A stretch of 5,422 nt of DNA from Acidobacteriaceae bacterium (GTDB lineage: Bacteria > Acidobacteriota > Terriglobia > Terriglobales > Acidobacteriaceae), in NCBI GenBank assembly GCA_025462785.1, contig JAOAPG010000390.1:1-5422 (forward strand), read 5' to 3'. A program made the translations under genes and the position numbers. The notes under the pieces were generated by a model. The model searched no databases. It was given only the letters and a program-made list of their open reading frames with translations, and had not been told where the DNA came from. Positions 1 to 5,324 of this stretch are shown here, piece by piece. Numbering within the stretch: position 1 is the first letter of the stretch; the number at the start of each line of letters is the position of its first letter.

Positions 1-222
1 TTCCAGTCGATCTTTTTCTTCCTGGCGGTGGCGGGCGCTCACATAGCCCTGAGCGTTCTCGGAGTAGTTCCTTTCCTAATCTTTGTCACGCTACCTTTGC
101 ATGCGCTCGTCTCACTTGCTGCCCTGGTCATTTGGGTCATTCTTTTGATAAAAGCCAACCAGGGGCAAATGTATAAGCTCCCAATCGTCGGTGATTTGGC
201 TGAGAAGCAGGCCAACGCGTAA
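1..222 (+). CDS. C-terminal part of a DUF4870/Tic20-like membrane protein (5' end outside window)
   Basis: The frame is open from base 1 to the TAA at 220-222 and encodes 73 residues, so the true start lies upstream; the GTG at 28 falls inside a membrane helix and is unlikely to be the start. Two hydrophobic segments are visible, roughly residues 4-30 and 32-51. They are followed by a short cytoplasmic-looking tail, A-N-Q-G-Q-M-Y-K-L-P-I-V-G-D-L-A-E-K. From memory, that pattern (small residue, N, x, G, then Y-K-L-P-I-x-G-D-x-A-E-K) is the hallmark C-terminus of the DUF4870 family of small integral membrane proteins related to Tic20. The biochemical role of these bacterial proteins is not established. 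A 134-nt gap separates it from the next gene, so it probably belongs to a separate transcription unit. Confidence 0.8.
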   Translation, partial: FQSIFFFLAVAGAHIALSVLGVVPFLIFVTLPLHALVSLAALVIWVILLIKANQGQMYKLPIVGDLAEKQANA

Positions 223-266
223 CTCGGAGCCCCGTAAAAGGATCCCCGCTCGACAGAACCCCCTCC

Positions 267-281
267 TACCAAAAAATGGTA
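267..281. repeat. Short perfect inverted repeat between the DUF4870 and DHH genes
   Basis: TACCA (267-271) and TGGTA (277-281) are perfect inverted arms around an A5 loop. The site lies 45 nt after the stop of the first gene and 75 nt before the next start. There is no GC-rich stem and no uninterrupted T run, so it is a poor intrinsic terminator; an operator half-site or chance are both possible. Confidence 0.25.
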
Positions 282-342
282 TGCTATTTAACTTTTGATT
301 GAGTCTCGTTTCGGGTAGTCTGATGAACTGGCTTTTTCGTTC

Positions 343-347
343 GGGAG
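343..347 (+). promoter_or_regulatory. Ribosome binding site deciding the TTG start of the DHH gene
   Basis: GGGAG sits 9 nt before the TTG at 357. An in-frame TGA at 324-326 excludes any start further upstream, and no ATG, GTG or other TTG lies between that stop and 357. The site therefore supports TTG as the initiation codon. Confidence 0.6.
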
Positions 348-356
348 AAACCCGTT

Positions 357-1331
357 TTGCAAGTTCGAGTTTTTTATCACGATAAATGCTTTGACGGCGC
401 GTGTTCGGCAGCACTTTTCTCGCGCTTCTACCGCGAGCGGATTCGCAACGATGTTGAGTTCGTCTTTTCAGGATTGCTGCACCGGGCCGGCGCTCTCTTC
501 AATGAAGACGACTTCACTGGCGACGAGAACGCAATCGTGGATTTCAAATATTCCAGCTCTCCCAAAATCACCTGGTGGTTCGATCATCACGAAAGCGCGT
601 TTCTCAGTCCCGAAGATGCAGCTCACTTCGAACAGGACCAGAGCAACCGCAAGTTTTACGATCCTGACTTCAAGTCCTGCACCAGTTTTATCGCTACCAT
701 AGGCGAGGAACGTTTCGGCTTCCATCCCGAGCCGGTCGCCGATTTGATTCATTGGGCCGATGTCATCGATGGAGCGCTTTATCCCGATGCCCGTACAGCA
801 GTCGAGATGAAGGAGCCCGCCATGAAACTGACGATGGTAATCGAATCCGCTCAGGACCCGAATCTCGTTCCTAAACTCATTCCGCTTCTGGCGACGAAAC
901 CGCTCGCCGAAATTATTAAGGAGCCTTTCGTGGCGGCGCTGCTTCCGCCCTTATTGGAGCGGCATCAGCGATCGATTTCGCTTCTTGGCGACCGTATAAA
1001 GTTCCAAGACGGCACGTTGTTCTTTGACATTACCGATCAAGAACTGGAAGGCTACAACAAATTCGTGCCTTACTACCTGCAACCCGAGTCCGTTTACAGT
1101 GTGGGATTGAGTAAGAGCAGCTTCCGCGTGAAGGTGTCAGTAGGTTCGAATCCTTGGGCCCCGTCAGAGCCAAAGGTGAATTTAGCCAAGATTTGTGAAC
1201 GCTATGGCGGAGGCGGACATGCACGCGTGGGAGCGATTTCTTTCGATGTCACGCAGCATGCCGCGGCCGTCAAGGCGGCGCATGAGATCGTCGAGGAACT
1301 GCGCGCGGCCGTCCGGGCGGACAAGCAGTAA
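357..1331 (+). CDS. DHH/DHHA1-family phosphoesterase (variant motif I)
   Basis: This 324-residue protein has the two-domain layout of the DHH phosphoesterase superfamily (RecJ, NrnA, GdpP C-terminus): metal-dependent enzymes that hydrolyse phosphodiesters in short oligonucleotides, single-stranded DNA or cyclic dinucleotides. Visible landmarks are motif I at residues 8-16 (H8, D13-G14), a motif II candidate D62 in I-V-D-F, the D-H-H signature at 76-78, a motif IV candidate in H-W-A-D-V-I-D (D135 or D138), and the DHHA1 substrate-binding motif G-G-G-G-H at 284-288 followed by A-R-V-G-A. No signal peptide or membrane segment is seen, so it should be cytoplasmic. Motif I reads F-D-G-A where the canonical form is P-D-G-D, so the second Asp is lost; as I recall, some DHH proteins with an H-x-N-C-x-D-G-F motif share this. 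The substrate cannot be read from the sequence. It starts at TTG with a GGGAG site and precedes the transporter genes by 33 nt, so it is probably co-transcribed with them. Confidence 0.85.
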   Translation: MQVRVFYHDKCFDGACSAALFSRFYRERIRNDVEFVFSGLLHRAGALFNEDDFTGDENAIVDFKYSSSPKITWWFDHHESAFLSPEDAAHFEQDQSNRKFYDPDFKSCTSFIATIGEERFGFHPEPVADLIHWADVIDGALYPDARTAVEMKEPAMKLTMVIESAQDPNLVPKLIPLLATKPLAEIIKEPFVAALLPPLLERHQRSISLLGDRIKFQDGTLFFDITDQELEGYNKFVPYYLQPESVYSVGLSKSSFRVKVSVGSNPWAPSEPKVNLAKICERYGGGGHARVGAISFDVTQHAAAVKAAHEIVEELRAAVRADKQ

Positions 1332-1364
1332 CTCACCATTTGCAGTCGTTTGACTTGAACCTAC

Positions 1365-2060
1365 GTGACCCTGCCTACAACCTCCGGCCCTGCTATTCTG
1401 CGAGCTGAACACTTGGGGCGCATCGTCAATAGTAAGATTTTGCTCGAAGATGCGACCTTCGAAGTTCGAGTCGGCGAGATCCTTGCCATCATCGGTCCCA
1501 GCGGATCAGGAAAGAGCTCGCTGCTCCGTTTGCTCAACCGACTGGATGAACCGACCAGCGGGACCGTCTACCTGGAAGGAACCGACTATCGTCAGATTGT
1601 TCCTCGCGAACTGCGGAGAAAGCTGGGCATGGTTACACAGCGAGCGTTCTTATTTCCTGGAACTGTGGCAAGCAATCTTCGTTTCGGTCCAGCTCAACGG
1701 GGCGAGACTCTGTCAGACGACTCAGTGGAGAAGTTACTTGAGCAAGTTGGGCTCAAAGGATATGCCAGCCGCGACGTTGCGAATCTCTCCGGTGGAGAAG
1801 CGCAACGCGTCTCGGTGGCTCGGACACTCGCGAATTCTCCTTTCTTGCTACTGCTCGACGAACCCACTTCTGCCCTAGATGACGCATCCAAGCAAGGGGT
1901 TGAACACTTGATCCAGAACATTGTGCGACACCAGAATCTTACGTGCGTATTGGTGACCCACGATGTAGCTCAGGCCTCTCGGCTTGCGCAACGGGCTTTA
2001 TTCTTGCAGTCTGGACGGATAGTGCGTGCAGGACCTATAGATGAGGTCCTGAATGCTTAA
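1365..2060 (+). CDS. fetA: ABC transporter ATP-binding protein, FetA/YbbL type
   Basis: This 231-residue nucleotide-binding subunit has a complete ATPase set: Walker A G-P-S-G-S-G-K-S at 44-51, Q-loop Gln92, signature L-S-G-G-E-A-Q-R at 141-148, Walker B ending in D165-E166, D-loop S-A-L-D at 169-172 and the switch His199 in V-T-H-D. No membrane segments are present, so it acts at the cytoplasmic face with the permease encoded next. Similar ATPases serve phosphate or amino-acid importers. The FetA assignment rests mainly on the overlapping FetB-type gene and on the length, close to E. coli FetA (about 225 aa). In E. coli, FetAB is reported to export iron and protect against peroxide stress. 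GTG at 1365 is the first possible start because an in-frame TGA lies at 1356-1358; no good Shine-Dalgarno precedes it, which suggests coupling to the gene before. Its last 8 nt overlap the permease gene. Confidence 0.8.
   Translation: MTLPTTSGPAILRAEHLGRIVNSKILLEDATFEVRVGEILAIIGPSGSGKSSLLRLLNRLDEPTSGTVYLEGTDYRQIVPRELRRKLGMVTQRAFLFPGTVASNLRFGPAQRGETLSDDSVEKLLEQVGLKGYASRDVANLSGGEAQRVSVARTLANSPFLLLLDEPTSALDDASKQGVEHLIQNIVRHQNLTCVLVTHDVAQASRLAQRALFLQSGRIVRAGPIDEVLNA
2043..2046 (+). promoter_or_regulatory. Ribosome binding site for fetB inside the end of fetA
   Basis: GAGG lies 6 nt before the ATG at 2053, within the last codons of the ATPase gene. With the 8-nt overlap this supports translational coupling and equimolar production of the two transporter subunits. 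Confidence 0.55.
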
Positions 2061-2841
2061 GCTGATCTTTCACAATGAATTAGGCTTGGGACTAGCTCAG
2101 GCTGGAGCCGCGGCTCTCGCGGCTGTGGTTGTCGTGCTGCTGGCCCGCAAACGCTCCATTCATTTGGAGAGCGAAACCGTGATCGCGATGGTCCGGGGCC
2201 TCGTCCAGATTGTCGCGGTTGGCTCAATCTTGGTTCTCTTACTTCGCGGTCCGCGCTGGACTAGCGTATTTCTCCTTGCCGCTATGATCGTAGCTGCAGG
2301 TGCAACCTCGGCCAGAAGAGCGAAGGGCATGCCACAGGCATTTCGAGTTTCTGCTTGGTCGATCGCTGCTGGCGCTGGGTCCATCATTGCCTTGATGACC
2401 TGGCTTGGTGTTATCGACACTGCGATCACGTCGCTTGTTCCCGTAGGTAGCATGTTGATCGCGAATGCCATGAATACTAATGGTCTCGCTCTGAATCGTT
2501 TTCGCTCAGACATACTCTCGCATGTGGGTGAAGTTGAAACTGCACTGGCATTAGGAGCAGCGGGGACGCGGAGTGTAGAACCGTACGTACAAGCCTCGTT
2601 TGAGGCTAGTCTGATCCCGGCGATCGATTCGCTGCGCTCTCTCGGAATTGTCTGGATTCCCGGGCTGATGGCCGGAATGCTGCTTTCGGGATCTCGCCCC
2701 GTATATGCGGCGATTTATCAATTTGTTGTTTTAGCCATGATTTTTGCTGCGTCCGGACTGACTGCATTTGTCAGTACAATTCTGATTCGGGAACGAATTT
2801 TTACTTCGGCGGAACAATTGCTGCTCCAGCCTGGGAGATAA
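2053..2841 (+). CDS. fetB: ABC transporter permease, FetB/YbbM (UPF0014) family
   Basis: This 262-residue polytopic membrane protein is close in length to E. coli FetB (about 259 aa). Hydrophobic stretches lie near residues 12-31, 43-64, 69-84, 99-120, 124-140, 197-212 and 216-244, in line with about seven helices. Family landmarks recalled for UPF0014/FetB are present: an R-G-L-V-Q-I segment at 48-53, P130-x-G-S-M-L-I-A-N-A-M at 130-140, E162-x-A-L-A-L-G-A, the S-L-I-P-A-I-D motif at 186-192, and P-G-L-M-A-G at 203-208 followed by Y-Q at 222-223. The family includes plant ALS3, a partner in aluminium tolerance, and E. coli FetB, reported to export iron. It would sit in the inner membrane as a homodimer with the ATPase encoded just upstream, exporting a metal or metal complex. 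Iron is inferred from the family, not shown by the sequence. Its stop is 9 nt before the next gene. Confidence 0.85.
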   Translation: MLKLIFHNELGLGLAQAGAAALAAVVVVLLARKRSIHLESETVIAMVRGLVQIVAVGSILVLLLRGPRWTSVFLLAAMIVAAGATSARRAKGMPQAFRVSAWSIAAGAGSIIALMTWLGVIDTAITSLVPVGSMLIANAMNTNGLALNRFRSDILSHVGEVETALALGAAGTRSVEPYVQASFEASLIPAIDSLRSLGIVWIPGLMAGMLLSGSRPVYAAIYQFVVLAMIFAASGLTAFVSTILIRERIFTSAEQLLLQPGR

Positions 2842-2850
2842 TAACTGTAG

Positions 2851-3375
2851 ATGAGTAGTCTCGCGCATATTCGATTGGCTGCTAGTCAGCGGGATCACAC
2901 AGCGGCGCACCGCAAAGTGCTACGGGCGGTAGCTTCACTGGAATTGGCCAAGGGACTCGTGGTTCTCGCGGCTGCAATAAGTATTCTGTCGATCGTTCAT
3001 CGCGACACTGGCGATATTGCAGATTGGTGTCTCAGGGTTCTTCATATCAGTCCAGATCATCACTTCGCGCAAGCGTTTCTAAATTGGGCGGATACGCTCA
3101 CAGAGCAGAAGTTGTTGGCCGTGGCAGGGGTTGCAACGATCTACGCAGCATTAAGGTTCATCGAAGCTTATGGACTCTGGCATGCGCGGCCGTGGGCAGA
3201 ATGGATCGCGCTAATATCTGGGAGCTTATACTTACCGTTTGAGATATATAAGCTGATGCATCACGCTAATTTGTTCCATGTTGGCGTCTTTGTCATTAAC
3301 GTTGCCGTAGTGTTTTATATGGCATTTTTGCTGGCAACTGGGCGCGGTGCAAGAACAAAATTCGGGCTACTTTGA
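2851..3375 (+). CDS. DUF2127 family integral membrane protein
   Basis: The 174-residue product has a hydrophilic N-terminus and four predicted membrane segments, near residues 33-50, 88-108, 114-133 and 142-162. Motifs I associate with DUF2127 are an early K-G in the first helix (34-35), E105-x-x-G-L-W at 105-110, W-A-E-W at 115-118, L-P-F-E-I-Y-K-L at 128-135 and Asn150 in the last helix. The biochemical role of the family is unknown. It follows fetB by 9 nt, and a GGGAGA at 2833-2838 overlapping the end of fetB is its best ribosome binding site, although the 12-nt spacing is long; expression is therefore probably coupled to fetB. This position suggests an accessory membrane role near the exporter, but that is inference. 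No hairpin-plus-T-run terminator follows it. Confidence 0.75.
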   Translation: MSSLAHIRLAASQRDHTAAHRKVLRAVASLELAKGLVVLAAAISILSIVHRDTGDIADWCLRVLHISPDHHFAQAFLNWADTLTEQKLLAVAGVATIYAALRFIEAYGLWHARPWAEWIALISGSLYLPFEIYKLMHHANLFHVGVFVINVAVVFYMAFLLATGRGARTKFGLL

Positions 3376-3409
3376 GGTTTGTTTCTTTTGATCGGGGAGC
3401 AGGCGTTGG

Positions 3410-3565
3410 TTAGTCTTTCATCTTCGAATTGATTCGCATTCCGAGTAGAGCAATCTGAAGGGCGCCGAACATTCCCAAGTGCCTGCGAATGGACTCTACC
3501 CCCAATCTACTGTTCTCAGCAACAGCGGCCCACGCCAAGGCCAATAACTGAAATCCGTAGAACAT
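3410..3565 (-). CDS. Possible small minus-strand protein (51 aa from ATG; up to 56 aa from TTG)
   Basis: Reading from the ATG at 3565-3563, the frame stays open for 51 codons to TAA at 3412-3410. It could instead start at TTG 3580-3578 or GTG 3577-3575; an in-frame TGA at 3586-3584 sets the limit. The product begins with a hydrophobic stretch (M-F-Y-G-F-Q-L-L-A-L-A-W-A-A-V-A) and has a second one near residues 33-43, separated by a basic segment with R-R-H, and it ends K-M-K-D. This could be a small membrane or amphipathic peptide. A purine-rich GGGGGAAG lies about 8-10 nt before the TTG, a plausible ribosome site for the longer form. No homologue is recognised. A chance ORF or a remnant of an older gene are real alternatives. 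Confidence 0.3.
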   Translation of the reverse strand: MFYGFQLLALAWAAVAENSRLGVESIRRHLGMFGALQIALLGMRINSKMKD

Positions 3566-3628
3566 GACTCTGCGCACCAACGGTCAATCTTCCCCCTTTT
3601 TCAATTTAACGCCTAGAAATGAATCACT

Positions 3629-3642
3629 AGAACCGCTGTTCT
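3629..3642. promoter_or_regulatory. GAAC-N4-GTTC palindrome, possible repressor operator
   Basis: AGAAC (3629-3633) and GTTCT (3638-3642) are perfect inverted arms around a 4-nt spacer. The GAAC-N4-GTTC core matches the core of the Gram-positive-type LexA box. On the minus strand it lies about 50 nt before the possible TTG start at 3580 and just after a TTGAG promoter-like element, a normal operator position. No SOS gene is adjacent and a short palindrome can occur by chance. Confidence 0.2.
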
Positions 3643-3745
3643 CAACGTGCAACTAGTCCAGAAGAAGTTTTGAGTCGCAACTGGAACACATTTCATTCTG
3701 TCTCACGCCATACCGTTTGGACCTGAATTTTTAACAAAAAATAGG

Positions 3746-3774
3746 TAGAAAGGTACTCTGCTTAGTTGTAGTAT
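3746..3774 (+). promoter_or_regulatory. Candidate promoter giving a leaderless or near-leaderless transcript
   Basis: TAGAAA (3746-3751) and TAGTAT (3769-3774) match the -35 and -10 consensus at 4 of 6 positions each, with an ideal 17-nt spacer. The -10 box ends only 9 nt before the ATG at 3784, so transcription would begin at or within a few bases of the start codon. The lack of a Shine-Dalgarno before that ATG agrees. Confidence 0.4.
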
Positions 3775-3783
3775 CTATTCGCC

Positions 3784-4011
3784 ATGAAGCACAGCTCCCC
3801 TCTAACTCGCGTAGTCCCAAATCCTGCTGTATCTCGTGTGCGTATCGAACCTGCCTATGATTGCGACGGTTCTGCCTGCCATCAACCGATTTTTAACGAG
3901 GATGGCGGCCTTAATCACATTGAACCCCATTTCCATCTTGTGGAGTGGGAGTCCGAAACGAAGCGCTGCTACGCGATAACCGATGTGCCGCTGTATGAAG
4001 TAGCTCGCTGA
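3784..4011 (+). CDS. Small Cys/His-rich hypothetical protein (75 aa)
   Basis: I do not recognise a named family. The product is soluble, with no signal peptide or membrane helix. It has clustered possible metal ligands: C27, C32 and H33 in C-D-G-S-A-C-H, then H45, H49 and H51 in H-I-E-P-H-F-H, and C62. Such spacing suggests a small zinc- or other metal-binding fold. C-x4-C-H also resembles a rare haem c attachment motif, but without an export signal that is unlikely. The acidic E-D-G-G-L-N-H and V-E-W-E-S-E-T segments look like genuine coding sequence, with an aromatic/acidic alternation typical of a beta sheet. No Shine-Dalgarno precedes the ATG, while a promoter-like -10 box lies 9 nt upstream, so the mRNA may be leaderless. 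It runs convergently with the receiver-domain gene, whose stop is 50 nt away. Being a gene is probable; the function is unknown. Confidence 0.6.
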   Translation: MKHSSPLTRVVPNPAVSRVRIEPAYDCDGSACHQPIFNEDGGLNHIEPHFHLVEWESETKRCYAITDVPLYEVAR

Positions 4012-4061
4012 TAAGCAGCGTTCTTTCCCTAACTGATTACATTTACTTTCTGATGTGGGCT

Positions 4062-4475
4062 CTAGTTTCTGCGATTGCGCAGCAGATTCTCAATCGTACT
4101 CACCAAGGTATGACTCTCTGTTTTTGAAAGGACAGTTTGAATACCTGCTTCGCTGGCCTCGGAGGCAAGTTGCGAAGAATAATGCATAGTCAGCATGACA
4201 GTGGGTGTTCGCGGCGCTATTACCGCCATCTTGCGAGCCGCCTGTAATCCGTCCATCACCGGCATAACCAGATCCAGAATGATGATGTCTGGGCTCAACT
4301 TCATAGCATGATCGAGAGCCTCTTGGCCGTTGGCCGCCTCTCCACAGACTTCCCACCCTGGATTGGATTCGAGAAGAGTACGAATCGATTTGCGCACGAA
4401 GGGGCTATCGTCGGCAATCAGAATGCGGACGGACCTAGCCTTTTCCGGGATTTGTGCTCTGGCAGCGAGAGCCAT
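4062..4475 (-). CDS. Stand-alone response regulator receiver (REC) domain protein
   Basis: This 137-residue protein is a single CheY-like receiver domain after a short N-terminal extension of about 15 residues. The phosphotransfer residues are all present: acidic pair D22-D23 in I-L-I-A-D-D-S, phospho-acceptor D68 in I-I-I-L-D-L-V-M-P-V-M-D-G, switch Thr96 in V-M-L-T-M, and Lys118 in V-L-S-K. The sequence resembles the receiver half of NarL/FixJ-type regulators, but the frame stops right after helix 5 (L-L-R-N-R-R-N), so there is no DNA-binding or enzymatic output domain. It should act in the cytoplasm by phosphorylation-dependent protein contacts, receiving phosphate from a histidine kinase encoded elsewhere; none is in this window. 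The ATG is the only upstream option because an in-frame TAG lies one codon before the CAC that precedes it. The ribosome site is weak. Confidence 0.9.
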   Translation of the reverse strand: MALAARAQIPEKARSVRILIADDSPFVRKSIRTLLESNPGWEVCGEAANGQEALDHAMKLSPDIIILDLVMPVMDGLQAARKMAVIAPRTPTVMLTMHYSSQLASEASEAGIQTVLSKTESHTLVSTIENLLRNRRN

Positions 4476-4642
4476 GTGCTACTCAGATGATCAAAAGCCT
4501 AAATCGGGTTAGCTGAGGCTATTGTTTTCCCGAAAAGGGAGGCTTTGTCCTCGTGTCTTCAACGACTTAAAAATCGGCCATGATCTTGCACTACTAAGAA
4601 TACTCCCCTAAGCGCAAATCCGAACACATCCCGGGCACTTGG

Positions 4643-4656
4643 ATGGCTCATGGCTC
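4643..4656 (+). repeat. Tandem heptamer ATGGCTC x2
   Basis: ATGGCTC occurs twice head to tail (4643-4649 and 4650-4656), directly upstream of the TATACA box. It could be a regulator site or a small duplication; two copies of seven bases are weak evidence. Confidence 0.3.
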
Positions 4657-4660
4657 AAGC

Positions 4661-4666
4661 TATACA
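4661..4666 (+). promoter_or_regulatory. Candidate -10 box for the secreted-protein gene
   Basis: TATACA matches TATAAT at 5 of 6 positions and lies 22 nt before the TTG at 4689. The best -35 partner is TTGGAT at 4639-4644 with a 16-nt spacer, only a partial match. The resulting leader would be short but still includes the AGGA ribosome site. Confidence 0.35.
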
Positions 4667-4677
4667 AATTTTTTCTT

Positions 4678-4681
4678 AGGA
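4678..4681 (+). promoter_or_regulatory. Ribosome binding site supporting the TTG start at 4689
   Basis: AGGA lies 7 nt before the TTG. The first residues after this TTG form a normal signal-peptide n-region (M-R-K-I-V-R), which supports the same start. Confidence 0.55.
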
Positions 4682-4688
4682 TCACGCC

Positions 4689-5183
4689 TTGAGAAAAATC
4701 GTACGAGGATTGGGTTCGTTAACCATCGCCGCTTTATTTACCTTCCCCGTGGTTGCCCAGAAAAATCCTGCGACATGGGAGTGGCAGCCGGTTAAATCGA
4801 CCGCGAACCATCATAGGTTCTTTGACAAACAGAACTCGCGCCTTTCTGTCATCAATGCGGTCTCCCAAACGTTTGCCATGATTGCTATTCAGTCCCATGG
4901 CGCCCATCCGGAAAGCAGGGGGCGAACTTTGGATGGTTTTGAAAAGCACTTCGAGTCTTACGGATATGGCTGGGGTGCCTGTTATCGATTGGGCGGCGGC
5001 GGAGGACTAAATATGTTCAGCACTCTCATATTCCACGGCCTCGGTCACACAAACTTGAACGCTGGGTCCCACTCGTCGCTATCGTTCATGCGAATTTGTC
5101 AGCAGGATACGCGCTCGCCGGATCCAGGCAGAGCAATCATGGAGGCTGGTAAAAACTCATACGTTGACATAGCGAGGCAGTGA
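4689..5183 (+). CDS. Exported small hypothetical protein, C-terminus frameshifted
   Basis: The open frame encodes 164 residues from a TTG with an AGGA site 7 nt upstream. Residues 1-23 are a Sec signal peptide: basic R2, K3 and R6, a hydrophobic core, and V-V-A before Q24. The mature part has F-F-D-K-Q-N at 44-49, then an I-N-A-V-S-Q-T helix (55-61), a Y-G-W-G segment and a Gly-rich helix (100-115) ending F-H-G-L-G-H at 115-120. From memory this order matches a family of small membrane-associated proteins common in Acidobacteriota whose next residues should be H-K-L-E-R-W. That sequence exists, but in the -1 frame (5048-5152), so residues 121-164 of this frame are probably not natural. A single missing base in C-A-C-A-C at 5046-5050 would explain it; the restored product would be 154 residues. 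Function unknown. It is either a recent pseudogene or a sequence error. Confidence 0.65.
   Translation: MRKIVRGLGSLTIAALFTFPVVAQKNPATWEWQPVKSTANHHRFFDKQNSRLSVINAVSQTFAMIAIQSHGAHPESRGRTLDGFEKHFESYGYGWGACYRLGGGGGLNMFSTLIFHGLGHTNLNAGSHSSLSFMRICQQDTRSPDPGRAIMEAGKNSYVDIARQ
5048..5152 (+). pseudogene. Out-of-frame C-terminal end of the preceding gene
   Basis: In the -1 frame relative to the gene at 4689, codons from 5048 read H-K-L-E-R-W-V-P-L-V-A-I-V-H-A-N, then L-S-A-G-Y-A-L-A-G, and stop at TAA 5150-5152. The H-H-K-L-E-R-W block followed by a hydrophobic helix is the family-type ending, and it directly continues F-H-G-L-G-H from the main frame. The junction has no slippery heptamer, so programmed frameshifting is unlikely. 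Confidence 0.6.
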
Positions 5184-5189
5184 CACAAA

Positions 5190-5219
5190 TTTACAAAACG
5201 TACTCTGAAATTTTAATCT
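5190..5219 (+). promoter_or_regulatory. Candidate promoter for the gene starting at 5325
   Basis: TTTACA (5190-5195) and TAATCT (5214-5219) are separated by 18 nt and resemble -35 and -10 boxes. An exact TTGACA at 5164-5169 is an alternative -35 but has no good -10 partner. The leader would be about 100 nt. Confidence 0.25.
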
Positions 5220-5324
5220 GACTTTAACCTTCCTACTCTGCTTCAGTTCTACAAGGAATGAACGCGCCAAGATGAGGAGCAATACCCTTAAGGAAAGCGC
5301 GACTTCTTTATTTGGAGTTGATGC

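Larger units (their letters stand above)
3376..3783. other. 408-nt region without a confident large gene
   Basis: Between the DUF2127 stop and the 75-residue gene there is no long ORF on either strand, no rRNA or tRNA-like structure, and no strong terminator. What I can point to is a possible small minus-strand ORF (3410-3565, or from 3580), an AGAAC-N4-GTTCT palindrome at 3629-3642, and an AT-rich segment (about 3725-3780) that supplies a likely promoter for the gene starting at 3784. These are listed separately. Confidence 0.6.
4476..4688. other. Divergent intergenic spacer
   Basis: This 213-nt spacer must carry the 5' regions of the receiver gene (leftward) and of the secreted-protein gene (rightward). 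I see no ORF of note. It contains a weak hairpin (TCCC-GAAAA-GGGA near 4528-4540), an AGCCT/AGGCT inverted repeat (4496-4500 and 4516-4520), a tandem ATGGCTC pair, and a -10-like TATACA at 4661-4666. Confidence 0.5.

Noticed and set aside
28..222. GTG at 28 as the real start of the first gene
   Set aside because: The frame is open and hydrophobic right back to base 1 (F-Q-S-I-F-F-F-L-A), and the family is longer than 64 residues, so this is an internal Val codon.
391..752. Long overlapping ORFs in other frames inside the DHH gene
   Set aside because: Their translations are Ser/Arg/Thr-rich with no domain sign, and the DHH frame carries all the conserved motifs.
3862..3882. C-x4-C-H in the 75-residue protein as a haem c attachment motif
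   Set aside because: The protein has no signal peptide or membrane anchor, so it would not reach the periplasm where haem c is attached. A cytoplasmic metal site is more likely.
4069..4082. Perfect CTGCG-ATTG-CGCAG hairpin at the end of the receiver gene, considered as a terminator
   Set aside because: It lies within the last codons of the coding sequence and has no T run after it on either strand in the proper position.
5046..5057. Programmed -1 ribosomal frameshift as the explanation for the split reading frame
   Set aside because: The junction CAC-ACA-AAC has no X-XXY-YYZ slippery heptamer and I see no clear downstream stem-loop; a one-base deletion or sequence error is simpler.
5286..5293. 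CCTTAAGG palindrome upstream of the last gene
   Set aside because: An eight-base palindrome is expected by chance in a window of this size, and its position suggests no specific regulator.
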